NCBI GenBank assembly: GCA_031258305.1
Contig: JAIRNA010000077.1
Coordinates: 1 to 42,130, forward strand
Reading direction: 5' to 3'
DNA from: Treponema sp.
Lineage (GTDB): Bacteria > Spirochaetota > Spirochaetia > Treponematales > Breznakiellaceae
DNA: 42,130 bases
In this document: in pieces, positions 20,447-27,543 of the stretch
How positions within the stretch are numbered: the first letter of the stretch is position 1
Layout: every line of letters begins with the position of its first letter
Notes under the pieces: model-generated
What the model was told of the DNA's origin: nothing
Database searches by the model: none
The model's input: only the letters and a program-made list of their open reading frames with translations
Position numbers and translations under genes: made by a program

Positions 20447-20488
20447 CAAATTCCGCCTGTCATCTATCAGACGACCTGCCCTTTATAC
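20447..20488 (+). pseudogene. Possible vestige of a second Cys/Met PLP-enzyme N-terminus
   Basis: A short open stretch reads KKQIPPVIYQTTCPLY, which parallels Q-A-V-S-P-P-I-Y-Q-T-T at residues 22-32 of the downstream metY. The PP-x-IYQTT block is characteristic of the cystathionine gamma-synthase/MetY family. Only about 15 residues are visible without start or continuation, so this may be a relic or chance. Confidence 0.3.
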
Positions 20489-20530
20489 AATACCGAAAGT
20501 TTAAAATCAGCTGGCGGGTGCGGGCTGGTC

Positions 20531-20593
20531 TGCCAAAAAACCGTATACCCGCCTTTGCATACCAAGGCCGAAACTTTTAATCCCCTGTGGGGG
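20531..20593 (+). repeat. Degenerate intergenic repeat, copy A
   Basis: Shares the order G-C-C-AAAAAA-CCG, CATACCA, GGCCGAAA, TTTTAA, CCCCTGTGGGGG with copies at 22383-22464 and, inverted, 26147-26207. The CCCC-TGT-GGGG end forms a small hairpin. Copies are diverged but align along their whole length. Confidence 0.55.
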
Positions 20594-20608
20594 TATACCG
20601 GTTGATAT

Positions 20609-20642
20609 TATTCCTATAATCTTTATATTTTTTATAGGAATA
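20609..20642. promoter_or_regulatory. Inverted repeat upstream of the metY promoter (candidate operator)
   Basis: TATTCCTATAA (20609-20619) and TTATAGGAATA (20632-20642) are perfect 11-nt arms with a 12-nt spacer, ending 4 nt before the -35 box. A further TATTCC occurs at 20689. The position and symmetry suit a dimeric regulator, perhaps an Rrf2-type sulfur regulator, although the regulator is not in the window and this is inference. Confidence 0.5.
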
Positions 20643-20646
20643 CTGC

Positions 20647-20675
20647 TTGACAAAAAACATAAATAGTTATACTAT
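20647..20675 (+). promoter_or_regulatory. Promoter of the metY / nitrogenase-like cluster
   Basis: Perfect -35 TTGACA at 20647-20652; -10 either TATACT (20668-20673, 15-nt spacer) or TACTAT (20670-20675, 17-nt spacer). It is the only strong promoter seen before metY and could serve the downstream cluster; separate weak starts before the D subunit are not excluded. Confidence 0.6.
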
Positions 20676-20729
20676 TCTATTTACCTAGTATTCCCATAGG
20701 ATATAATAATAAATAAGGAGGTTATCATA

Positions 20730-20774
20730 ATGCAATCCTGGACCTGTCAATCCGAATGTTATCAAAAAAGCTAA
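20730..20774 (+). CDS. Micro-ORF 1 (14 residues, possible leader peptide)
   Basis: A perfect AAGGAGG (20715-20721) stands 8 nt before an ATG opening MQSWTCQSECYQKS, then TAA. Two of 14 residues are cysteine, which would suit translation-coupled sensing of sulfur amino acids, but no clear terminator/antiterminator pair is visible. It could also be a fortuitous ORF. No homologue is known to me. Confidence 0.4.
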   Translation: MQSWTCQSECYQKS

Positions 20775-20804
20775 TACTACACTATTTTTTGGAGGAATTG
20801 AGAA

Positions 20805-20921
20805 ATGAAAAAGATTTTGTTACTCGACCGGGTGACTCCGGTTGGAGCAATTATTTTTGTTACCTTCCCTAAGCTGAAAGATGGAACTGGTTTTACCAGT
20901 CCAGTCGGGTTTTCGCTATAA
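20805..20921 (+). CDS. Micro-ORF 2 (38 residues) before metY
   Basis: GGAGG (20791-20795) precedes an ATG encoding a 38-residue peptide beginning MKKILLLDRVTPVGAIIFVT, with a hydrophobic middle and a glycine/phenylalanine-rich end. It stops 33 nt before metY. A hairpin (20883-20902, seven pairs with one bulge) lies in its 3' part. It could be a small membrane peptide, a leader peptide or noise; I do not recognise it. Confidence 0.4.
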   Translation: MKKILLLDRVTPVGAIIFVTFPKLKDGTGFTSPVGFSL

Positions 20922-20954
20922 GCCCAAAATAGCTTTATACAAAAGGAGTATGTT

Positions 20955-22262
20955 ATGTCTCATTATCATTTTGATACACTTAAAATCAGAGCCGCATACG
21001 ATCCGGCTTTACACAATCAGGCGGTTTCCCCGCCGATTTATCAAACAACGGCCTATGAATTCAAGGATACCAAAAACGCCGACGGGCTTTTTGCGTTGAC
21101 TGATCCGGGCTTTTTATACACACGGGTCAATAACCCAACGGTGGATATTCTGGAACGCCGTATTGCAGAGCTTGATGGCGGCAGCGCAGCGCTTGCACTT
21201 GCCTCAGGCATGGCGGCAATTTCCTACACCCTTCTTACTTTAGCGGAAGGCGGCGGACGTATACTGACAAGCCCTTATCTGTACGGCGGAAGCACCGATG
21301 CTTTCCAGCGTATTTTTCCTAACTTCGGCATACATTTTGATTTGTCTGCGGCTGTTATTGATAATCCGTCAGAGCTGGAAAAAGATATCAAGCCGGATAC
21401 TAAAGCTATCTTTGTTGAATCAATAGGCAACCCTACAGGCGCTATTGCCGATCTTGAAGCCATTGCCGAAGTTGCCCACAGCCACGGTATTCCGCTCGTC
21501 GTGGACAATACCTTTGCGACTCCCTATCTCCTAAACCCAATTCAGTACGGCGCGGATATTGTTATTTACTCCGCAACAAAAGCGCTCAATGGACACGGCA
21601 ATCTTATAGCCGGTTTAATAGTAGAAACCGGTAAATTTCCATGGGACAATGGGAAATTTCCGCAGTTGCAAAAACCGGAGTACGTTCTTCGCGATCGCAG
21701 CACCGGCGAAAAGCGCAGCTTTCTTGAAGCTGTTCCGCAAGCGCCGTTTGTAACGCGGATTCGGCTGACGTACCTTAACTATTTCGGCGCCGCTCTTGGC
21801 CCCTTTGACGCCTACTTAACCTTGATTGGTGTTGAAACATTGTCTGAACGGTTGCAAAAACAGGTTGAAAATGCAAAAAAGGTGGTTGCTTACCTGCAAA
21901 AGAATGAGCATGTGGCGTGGATACAGTATTCAGGCTTGGAGTCAAGCAAGTATTATCAGTTGGGCAGGAAATACTTCCCCAAAGGCGTGCCCGGTATTTT
22001 TTCTTTTGGTTTTAAGGGAACTATAGAAGAAAGCGAAGCTTTCCTCAATGCAATAAAACTGTGGAGCTATCATGTCAATGTAGGGGATGCACGATCCTTA
22101 ATTGTAAATTCCCCCAAAACAACGCACAGTGAGTTGACGCCGGAAGAGCAAAAACAAGCTGCTATAGAGTCGAATTTGATACGGCTCTCCCTTGGACTGG
22201 AAGACCCGCAAGATTTGATAGCCGATCTGGATCAAGCTTTCGCCGCCAGCCAGCGGGTTTAG
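20955..22262 (+). CDS. metY: O-acetylhomoserine sulfhydrylase (MetY-type)
   Basis: A PLP enzyme of the Cys/Met metabolism family, 435 residues, the length of MetY rather than of the shorter MetZ or cystathionine gamma-synthase. It joins O-acetylhomoserine to sulfide or methanethiol to form homocysteine or methionine. Visible features are P-P-I-Y-Q-T-T (26-32), YTRVNNPT (55-62), LASGMAAI with the cofactor glycine loop, VVDNTFATP and the PLP lysine K209 in Y-S-A-T-K. The MetY-specific insertion K-F-P-W-D-N-G-K-F is present. AAAAGGAG lies 8 nt before the ATG. Lying directly before nitrogenase-like genes, it would capture methanethiol released by a methylthio-alkane reductase. Identity is secure; the functional link is inference. 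Confidence 0.93.
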   Translation: MSHYHFDTLKIRAAYDPALHNQAVSPPIYQTTAYEFKDTKNADGLFALTDPGFLYTRVNNPTVDILERRIAELDGGSAALALASGMAAISYTLLTLAEGGGRILTSPYLYGGSTDAFQRIFPNFGIHFDLSAAVIDNPSELEKDIKPDTKAIFVESIGNPTGAIADLEAIAEVAHSHGIPLVVDNTFATPYLLNPIQYGADIVIYSATKALNGHGNLIAGLIVETGKFPWDNGKFPQLQKPEYVLRDRSTGEKRSFLEAVPQAPFVTRIRLTYLNYFGAALGPFDAYLTLIGVETLSERLQKQVENAKKVVAYLQKNEHVAWIQYSGLESSKYYQLGRKYFPKGVPGIFSFGFKGTIEESEAFLNAIKLWSYHVNVGDARSLIVNSPKTTHSELTPEEQKQAAIESNLIRLSLGLEDPQDLIADLDQAFAASQRV

Positions 22263-22382
22263 CCGGCCGGCATCCTAAACTTCGGCTTTGTACCAGGGAC
22301 GTACGTACGACTCTAAAGTCTGATAGCAGCCTTCGGCTGTTTCAAAAGTATGGGGTAACTACCCAACAGTCTGTTGCTTGTA

Positions 22383-22464
22383 GGCAAAAAGCCGTACGCC
22401 GTTTTCCGATACAGCGCCGAAAATTTAAGGTGAAGGTGTGCCTGCTTTAAAACTCCTGTGGGGG
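22383..22464 (+). repeat. Degenerate intergenic repeat, copy B
   Basis: Same order of blocks as copy A: GGCAAAAAGCCG, GATACAGCGCCGAAAA, TTTAA, then a roughly 20-nt insertion, TTTAAAACTCCTGTGGGGG. The rest of the 221-nt gap after metY holds a short CAGCC/GGCTG stem near 22332-22344 and the weak ribosome site AAGGG before the D-subunit gene. Confidence 0.55.
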
Positions 22465-22483
22465 ATTGCTTTAAGGGATAACA

Positions 22484-23950
22484 ATGAGTGAAATTAATTT
22501 ACGGTCTTCTACCGTACCGGTCAGAGAAACACGACTGGGATCAATAACCGGCTATTCAGGAACTGCCGCCGATTTGGTGTCCTGCGCCCGTCAAGGCTGT
22601 CTGAAAGAAAAAAACCGCTCTTTCAGCCAATGCCTCGGATGTTCTACATCAAACGCAGCCTGTACCCTTATCCTGATACAGGACGCCGCAGTGATAAGCC
22701 ACGGACCAGCAGGCTGTGCAGGGTGCCTGCACGAATTCGCCTTTACCTACCGAGTCAACGGCATTCACCGCAATGTCTTTGAACCAACGCAAAGACGTAT
22801 ATTCTCAACCGATCTTGAAGAAAAAGATACGGTTTACGGAGGAACTCAAAAATTAGCGGAGGCTATACGTGAAGTCCACAAAAGAGTCAAGCCTAACGCT
22901 ATTTTCATCATCACAACCTGCGCATCCGGCATTATTGGAGACGATGTGCAGGGAGTAGCCGATGAAATTGAAGATGAAATAGGTATTCCGGTTGTCGCTG
23001 TGTTCTGCGAAGGCTTCAGGTCAAAGATTTGGACAAGCGGCTTTGATGCTGGCTACCATGCAATAGCCCGCAAACTCATCAAAAAACCACAGAAGAAGCA
23101 GGATGATTTGGTGAATGTGATCAACTTTTGGGGAGCTGATTCCATAGGTGAATGGTTTAAGGAGCTGGGCTTGCGGGCAAATTACCTCACTCCCTTTGCT
23201 ACAGTCGCCCAGCTCGCCTCCTCCTCAGAAGCCGCCGCCACCATGCAGGTATGTGCAACGCTGGGTTCTTACTTAGGCGCTGCACTGGAACAAAGTTTCG
23301 GCGTGCCGGAAATAAAAGTTTCCCCGCCTTATGGCATTATGCAGACCCATCGATGGTTTATAGAATTAGGAAAAATAACCGGCCGTGAAAAAGCCGTCGA
23401 AAGCTTCCTTGCAAAAGAAAAAGAACTATGGACGCCGTCAATAGAAGAGCTGCGGGAAAAGCTGTCGGGCAAAACAGCTTACGTTACGGCCGGTGCTTCA
23501 CACGGACATTCTTTGCTCGCCTTGCTTAAAGAGCTGGGTATGAAACCCTATGGAGCTGCGATTTTCCACCACGATCCTTTGTACGACAATGGGGAAGTGG
23601 CGGCAGACACCTTGCAAAATGTGGTCAATGACTACGGGGACATTCCCCGGTATACGGTCTGCAACAAACAGGAATTCGAGCTTGTCAATGTTTTGTACAA
23701 AACACGCCCTGATATTTTGCTTGCCCGGCACGGCGGCATGACCTTGTGGGGAGCGAAATTCGGCATACCTTCGCTTTTAATTGGGGATGAGCATTTCGGC
23801 ATGGGCTACCAAGGACTTGTTCAGTATGGTAAGCGTATTCTTGAAACATTAGAAAATGATGAATTCGTTAAAAATTTCCAGCAGCACGCGGTTAACCCTT
23901 ACACTCAATGGTGGCTGGCTCAAGACCCGTACTGTTTTTTAGAATCATAA
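22484..23950 (+). CDS. Nitrogenase-like component 1, alpha (D) subunit; probable methylthio-alkane reductase type
   Basis: A 488-residue NifD-family protein. C53 (or C50), C78 in HGPAGC and C146 in TTC-A-S-G-I-I-G-D-D have nearly the spacing (25 and 68) of Azotobacter NifD P-cluster ligands C62, C88 and C154. C257 in M-Q-V-C aligns with the cofactor ligand C275, and H437 in G-D-E-H-F lies near where H442 is expected. So both P-cluster and an active-site cluster appear possible. The N-terminal part is cysteine-rich (C34, C39, C50, C53, C60, C78, C81), unlike NifD. K, nifB and H partners follow. No nifEN is present, making classical FeMo-cofactor nitrogenase unlikely. Alternatives are another group IV nitrogenase-like reductase of unknown substrate. 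Confidence 0.8.
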   Translation: MSEINLRSSTVPVRETRLGSITGYSGTAADLVSCARQGCLKEKNRSFSQCLGCSTSNAACTLILIQDAAVISHGPAGCAGCLHEFAFTYRVNGIHRNVFEPTQRRIFSTDLEEKDTVYGGTQKLAEAIREVHKRVKPNAIFIITTCASGIIGDDVQGVADEIEDEIGIPVVAVFCEGFRSKIWTSGFDAGYHAIARKLIKKPQKKQDDLVNVINFWGADSIGEWFKELGLRANYLTPFATVAQLASSSEAAATMQVCATLGSYLGAALEQSFGVPEIKVSPPYGIMQTHRWFIELGKITGREKAVESFLAKEKELWTPSIEELREKLSGKTAYVTAGASHGHSLLALLKELGMKPYGAAIFHHDPLYDNGEVAADTLQNVVNDYGDIPRYTVCNKQEFELVNVLYKTRPDILLARHGGMTLWGAKFGIPSLLIGDEHFGMGYQGLVQYGKRILETLENDEFVKNFQQHAVNPYTQWWLAQDPYCFLES

Positions 23951-23960
23951 GGAAGCAGTG

Positions 23961-25283
23961 ATGATTGAACAACAGCGTTTTATGTGTTCGATTGGCGCTA
24001 TGCAGACGGTAGTTGCAATCAAGCGCGCGCTCCCTATTCTCCATTCCGGACCCGGTTGCGGCACCATGGTAGCCGGCTTTTTTGAACGCTCAACCGGCTA
24101 TTCAGGCGGCAACACCGCGCCCTGTACCAACTTTTCTGAAACAGACGTGGTATTCGGCGGCGAGGCAAAGCTGGAAAAAATCATTCGCCATTCGTACAAG
24201 ATACTGAAAAGCGATATGCAGGTAGTCTTAACCGGTTGCACGTCAGCTATTGTCGGCGATGATGTTGCGCGGGTAACAAAGATATTTGCCGGCGAAGGCA
24301 AGCCCATTGTATTTGCGGACACGCCCGGTTTTAAGGGTACGAATTATGAGGCTCACAGTACCATTGTCAATGCAATTATCGATCAGTTTGTCGGCCGGTT
24401 CGGTGCCGATACAGAAAAAGACCCGCAACTGGTAAACCTTTTTGCCTCAATTCCCTACCAAGACCCTTTTTGGAAAGGTAACTTGGAAGAATACAAAAGG
24501 CTTATAGAAGGCATAGGGCTTAAAGCTAACATCCTTTTTGGCCCTTATGCAGGTGGTGTTGAAGAATGGAAAACAATCCCCAAAGCGAATTTTAATATAG
24601 TGATCTCCCCCTGGTTCGGGCTTAGTATTGCGCAGCATCTACAGGAAAAATACGATCAGCCTTTTTATAACTTTCCTTATATTCCCATAGGCGGCAATGA
24701 AACGACGCGATTTTTACGTGAACTGCTTGGTTATGCCAATGAAAAAGGTGCAAATCTCTCGATTTCCGGTGCGGAGCAATTTATTAAACAGGAAGAATGG
24801 GCATTTTATGAAGAGATTGATAATCTAGCGACCTTCTTATTGGAATTCCGGTATGGACTTCCGGCTTTTGTGCATATTATGCACGATGCAAGTTATGTAT
24901 TAGGCATGGCGCGTTTTCTCTTGCATGAAACCGGTATTGTCCCTAAAGAACAGTTTATTACCGATAAAACACCCCAACAGTACCAAGCGGCTATTGCACA
25001 GCACGCCGCCGCTATCTCTTCAAAGAAAAATATCCATCTTTATTTTGAGCCGGACGCAGGGCGCGCTCAAGAGCGTATACTGACTACCAAGCATGAAGGC
25101 CGCGGTTTAATAATAGGCAGCGGCTGGGATAAGGACCTTGCCCGGACAAAGAACTACGACTTTTTATCCGCAGCCCTTCCTTCTCCTTACAGGCTCGTGA
25201 TGAACACCGGTTACGCCGGTTACCGCGGCGGTCTGCGCCTCATTGAAGACATTTACAACCAAGCATTAGGAACATATCGATAG
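23961..25283 (+). CDS. Nitrogenase-like component 1, beta (K) subunit
   Basis: About 440 residues of the NifK/oxidoreductase component 1 family, starting 10 nt after the D subunit. A GTG at 23958 is in frame just before the ATG; the ATG suits the AAGGAA site better. Counting from the GTG, C10 (R-F-M-C-S-I-G-A-M), C34 (H-S-G-P-G-C-G) and C94 (T-G-C-T-S-A-I-V-G-D-D) match NifK C70, C95 and C153 in context and spacing. It therefore can supply its half of a P-cluster with the D subunit. It lacks the roughly 50-residue N-terminal extension of true NifK and is shorter than the usual 510-520, as nitrogenase-like enzymes often are. It forms the catalytic D2K2 complex by inference. Confidence 0.8.
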   Translation: MIEQQRFMCSIGAMQTVVAIKRALPILHSGPGCGTMVAGFFERSTGYSGGNTAPCTNFSETDVVFGGEAKLEKIIRHSYKILKSDMQVVLTGCTSAIVGDDVARVTKIFAGEGKPIVFADTPGFKGTNYEAHSTIVNAIIDQFVGRFGADTEKDPQLVNLFASIPYQDPFWKGNLEEYKRLIEGIGLKANILFGPYAGGVEEWKTIPKANFNIVISPWFGLSIAQHLQEKYDQPFYNFPYIPIGGNETTRFLRELLGYANEKGANLSISGAEQFIKQEEWAFYEEIDNLATFLLEFRYGLPAFVHIMHDASYVLGMARFLLHETGIVPKEQFITDKTPQQYQAAIAQHAAAISSKKNIHLYFEPDAGRAQERILTTKHEGRGLIIGSGWDKDLARTKNYDFLSAALPSPYRLVMNTGYAGYRGGLRLIEDIYNQALGTYR

Positions 25284-25284
25284 T

Positions 25285-26142
25285 ATGAACAATCAACGTA
25301 GGCACATTGCCAATAGACACCCGTGCTTTTCCACGCAAGCTTCTATAAACCGGGGACGCATACACCTGCCGATCAGTCCGGTCTGCAACATACAGTGTCG
25401 GTTCTGCAAACGAACCTTTAATAAAACCGAAAACCGTCCCGGTGTGAGCGCCTGCCTGCTCAAGCCGCAAGAAGCGGTTTCCTATATAAAAAACGCTCTT
25501 GAATTATGTCCTGAAATCAGCGTTATAGGTATTGCCGGCCCCGGCGATCCTTTGGCAAGCTCCCATGCGCTCCACACATTCCGGCTTGTTTCCCAGCACT
25601 TTCCACAGATGATCAACTGTCTAAGCACCAACGGCTTACTGCTTGAACACTACGCCCTTGATCTCTTTCTGGCCGGCGTTCAAACGGTAACGGTAACAGT
25701 CAATGCGGTTGATCCGGCTCTTTTAGAACATATCTGCGCATATATCATTGTGGATGGAATTCGCTATGAAGGATACGAAGGGGCTGCCCTTTTGATCGAA
25801 GCGCAAAAACGCGGTATACAAAAAGCAGCCGATTTAGGAATGTTCATTAAAATAAATACGGTGTTAATACCGCCTCTGAACGGTGATCATATAACTGACA
25901 TTGCCCGGACGGCCGGCTCTTTAGGCGCCGGTATTATCAACATTATTCCATTGATACCTCAGCACGAATTCGCCGACTTTCAGGCTCCGGATTGCATTGA
26001 TCTCAAACTTGCACGAGAAGCCTCAGAAGAATTCCTGCCGGTGTTCCGGCATTGCCGGCATTGCCGTGCCGATGCCTGCGGTATTCTGGGAAAAAAAGAC
26101 CTGTTTGCATCGCAGGTAGAACAAAATTTTTCTCATGGTTAG
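25285..26142 (+). CDS. nifB: Radical SAM cofactor-synthesis protein NifB
   Basis: NifB fuses two 4Fe-4S clusters and inserts a carbide to form the 8Fe-9S-C NifB-cofactor, the precursor of nitrogenase active-site clusters. The 285-residue protein is a core NifB without fused NifX domain: H-P-C-F-S (C14), radical SAM motif CNIQCRFC (C34, C38, C41), GIAGPGDPLA, LSTNGLLL, T-V-T-V-N-A-V-D-P, N-I-I-P-L-I-P-Q-H-E-F-A-D and the C-terminal RHCRHCRADACG. All family motifs are kept. The gene starts 2 nt after the K subunit stop. Its presence implies that the D/K enzyme carries a NifB-derived iron-sulfur cofactor, excluding dark-operative reductases of the Bch type. Confidence 0.93.
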   Translation: MNNQRRHIANRHPCFSTQASINRGRIHLPISPVCNIQCRFCKRTFNKTENRPGVSACLLKPQEAVSYIKNALELCPEISVIGIAGPGDPLASSHALHTFRLVSQHFPQMINCLSTNGLLLEHYALDLFLAGVQTVTVTVNAVDPALLEHICAYIIVDGIRYEGYEGAALLIEAQKRGIQKAADLGMFIKINTVLIPPLNGDHITDIARTAGSLGAGIINIIPLIPQHEFADFQAPDCIDLKLAREASEEFLPVFRHCRHCRADACGILGKKDLFASQVEQNFSHG

Positions 26143-26146
26143 CAGA

Positions 26147-26207
26147 CCCACCAGTGGGTTTTAAACTTTCGGCGCTGGTATCAAGGGCGGAGGGGCGGCT
26201 TTTTGCT
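26147..26207 (-). repeat. Degenerate intergenic repeat, copy C (inverted)
   Basis: Read on the minus strand it gives AGCAAAAAGCCG, GATACCAGCGCCGAAAG, TTTAAAA, CCCACTGGTGGG, the same block order as copies A and B. It lies between nifB and the nifX-like gene and ends in a CCCAC/GTGGG hairpin. Confidence 0.55.
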
Positions 26208-26247
26208 ATGCCGTATTGTGCGCCCGCTATTTTTTTAGGAGGATTTT

Positions 26248-26589
26248 ATGTCGTGGAGAATAGCTCTGGCAAGTATTGATAATGTACTGGTAACAGAGCA
26301 TTTTGGACGGTCAAAATATTTTTATATACGGGATTTGGAGCCTGACGGCACCAGTAAAACGGTAGAAAGGCGGCTTTTTGAGGGACTGTGCGCCTCTTGT
26401 GAAAATCACAATCCGGGTGAATTTAACCTTGATATATTCCGAGATTGTACCGCGGTGCTTACCGTAAAAGCCGGCGCTCCGGTTCAAAAACGCCTGGAAG
26501 AGGCCGGTATTACTGTATTTGAAGGGCCGGCCATTATTGATGAGGCTCTCAAAAAATTAGCGGCGTACTACGTACGAACAAGGAGATAA
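26248..26589 (+). CDS. NifX/NafY-like cofactor-binding protein
   Basis: A 113-residue single-domain protein of the dinitrogenase iron-molybdenum cofactor family (the domain often fused to NifB). The signature V-T-E-H-F-G-R-S-K-Y-F-Y-I appears at about residues 14-26. A C-A-S-C-E-N-H cluster at about 49-55 could bind an Fe-S precursor. AGGAGG precedes the ATG. It sits between nifB and the reductase gene with a 2-nt gap to the latter, so it probably carries NifB-cofactor to the D/K enzyme. The family call is safe; the carrier role is inferred from related proteins. Confidence 0.8.
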   Translation: MSWRIALASIDNVLVTEHFGRSKYFYIRDLEPDGTSKTVERRLFEGLCASCENHNPGEFNLDIFRDCTAVLTVKAGAPVQKRLEEAGITVFEGPAIIDEALKKLAAYYVRTRR

Positions 26590-26591
26590 GA

Positions 26592-27467
26592 ATGGGAAAA
26601 ATAAAACAAATCGCAATCTACGGCAAGGGTGGCATAGGCAAGTCAACAACAACGTCCAATTTAAGTGCGGCGCTTTCACAGCTCGGCTACAAAGTTATGC
26701 AGTTCGGCTGCGATCCAAAAAGCGACTCGACCAATACCCTGCGTGACGGAACCTATATTCCAACGGTACTCGATACGCTGAGGGAAAAAAACACGGTTAA
26801 TGCTCGAGACGTTATTTTTACCGGATTTAACGGCGTGTACTGCGTGGAAGCAGGCGGACCCTCCCCCGGTGTGGGCTGTGCAGGGCGAGGCATCATTACC
26901 GCGGTGGAACTGTTTAAGCAGCAGCGCATCTTTGAAGAGCTGTCCCTTGATTTTGTCATTTACGATGTTTTAGGAGACGTGGTCTGCGGCGGCTTTGCCG
27001 TGCCTATACGGGAAGGTATTGCAGAACACGTCTTTACCGTGTCCTCTGCCGATTTTATGGCGCTCTATGCGGCGAATAATCTTTTTAGGGGCATACAGAA
27101 GTACTCCAATTCCGGCGGAGCGCTCTTGGGCGGCATCATTGCCAATTCTATCAACCGCCCTTATGCCAAAGAGATTGTAGATGATTTTGCCGGTAAAACA
27201 AAAACACAGGTTGTCGAATATATTCCACGCTCAGTAACCGTCAGCCAATGCGAACTACAAGGCAAAACGACTATTGAGGCCGCTCCTACTTCTCCCCAAG
27301 CTAAAGTGTACCTAAGCCTCGCAGAAAAAATTGCACGCCACAGCGAATCGCAGGTTCCTTCTCCTCTTGGTATTCAGGAACTGCGCGACTGGGCAGGTAA
27401 ATGGGGGCAGTACTTGTTGGCTTTGGAAACCGGTTCAATCCGTGAAGAACTAGCAACAAATATCTAG
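26592..27467 (+). CDS. Nitrogenase-reductase-like iron protein (NifH family)
   Basis: A 291-residue ATP-dependent electron donor. P-loop G-K-G-G-I-G-K-S-T (11-19), switch regions around D40 and D125-D129, and the cysteines C96 (G-V-G-C-A-G-R-G) and C132 (V-V-C-G-G-F) that hold the single 4Fe-4S cluster between two subunits are present. R99 matches the arginine ADP-ribosylated in regulated NifH proteins. It would deliver electrons to the D/K complex encoded upstream. Sequence features such as Y-D-V-L-G-D-V-V-C are shared by NifH, CfbC and Mar-type reductases, so family membership is sure but the subgroup needs a tree. It is the last gene of the cluster. Confidence 0.88.
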   Translation: MGKIKQIAIYGKGGIGKSTTTSNLSAALSQLGYKVMQFGCDPKSDSTNTLRDGTYIPTVLDTLREKNTVNARDVIFTGFNGVYCVEAGGPSPGVGCAGRGIITAVELFKQQRIFEELSLDFVIYDVLGDVVCGGFAVPIREGIAEHVFTVSSADFMALYAANNLFRGIQKYSNSGGALLGGIIANSINRPYAKEIVDDFAGKTKTQVVEYIPRSVTVSQCELQGKTTIEAAPTSPQAKVYLSLAEKIARHSESQVPSPLGIQELRDWAGKWGQYLLALETGSIREELATNI

Positions 27468-27493
27468 GACGCCAGCAGGGTATGCCGTCTGCC

Positions 27494-27543
27494 CCCTCAA
27501 CTTCGGCGCTGCCTGTTATGTAGTCTAAAGTTGAAGGGTTTTT
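27494..27543 (+). terminator. Terminator after the nitrogenase-like cluster
   Basis: CCCTCAACTT (27494-27503) pairs with AAGTTGAAGGG (27528-27538) with one bulged base, followed by TTTTT. It lies 26 nt after the reductase stop. The loop includes a CTTCGGCGCTG block related to the island repeats. Confidence 0.6.

Noticed and set aside
20600-20960. SAM or other known sulfur riboswitch before metY
   Set aside because: The conserved SAM-I core and P1 pairing were not found; only short hairpins and micro-ORFs are present.
22484-27467. Reading the cluster as a nitrogen-fixation (nif) operon
   Set aside because: No nifEN, nifV, nifQ or PII-type nifI genes, K lacks the N-terminal extension, and metY leads the cluster. 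P-cluster and cofactor ligands alone do not prove N2 reduction.
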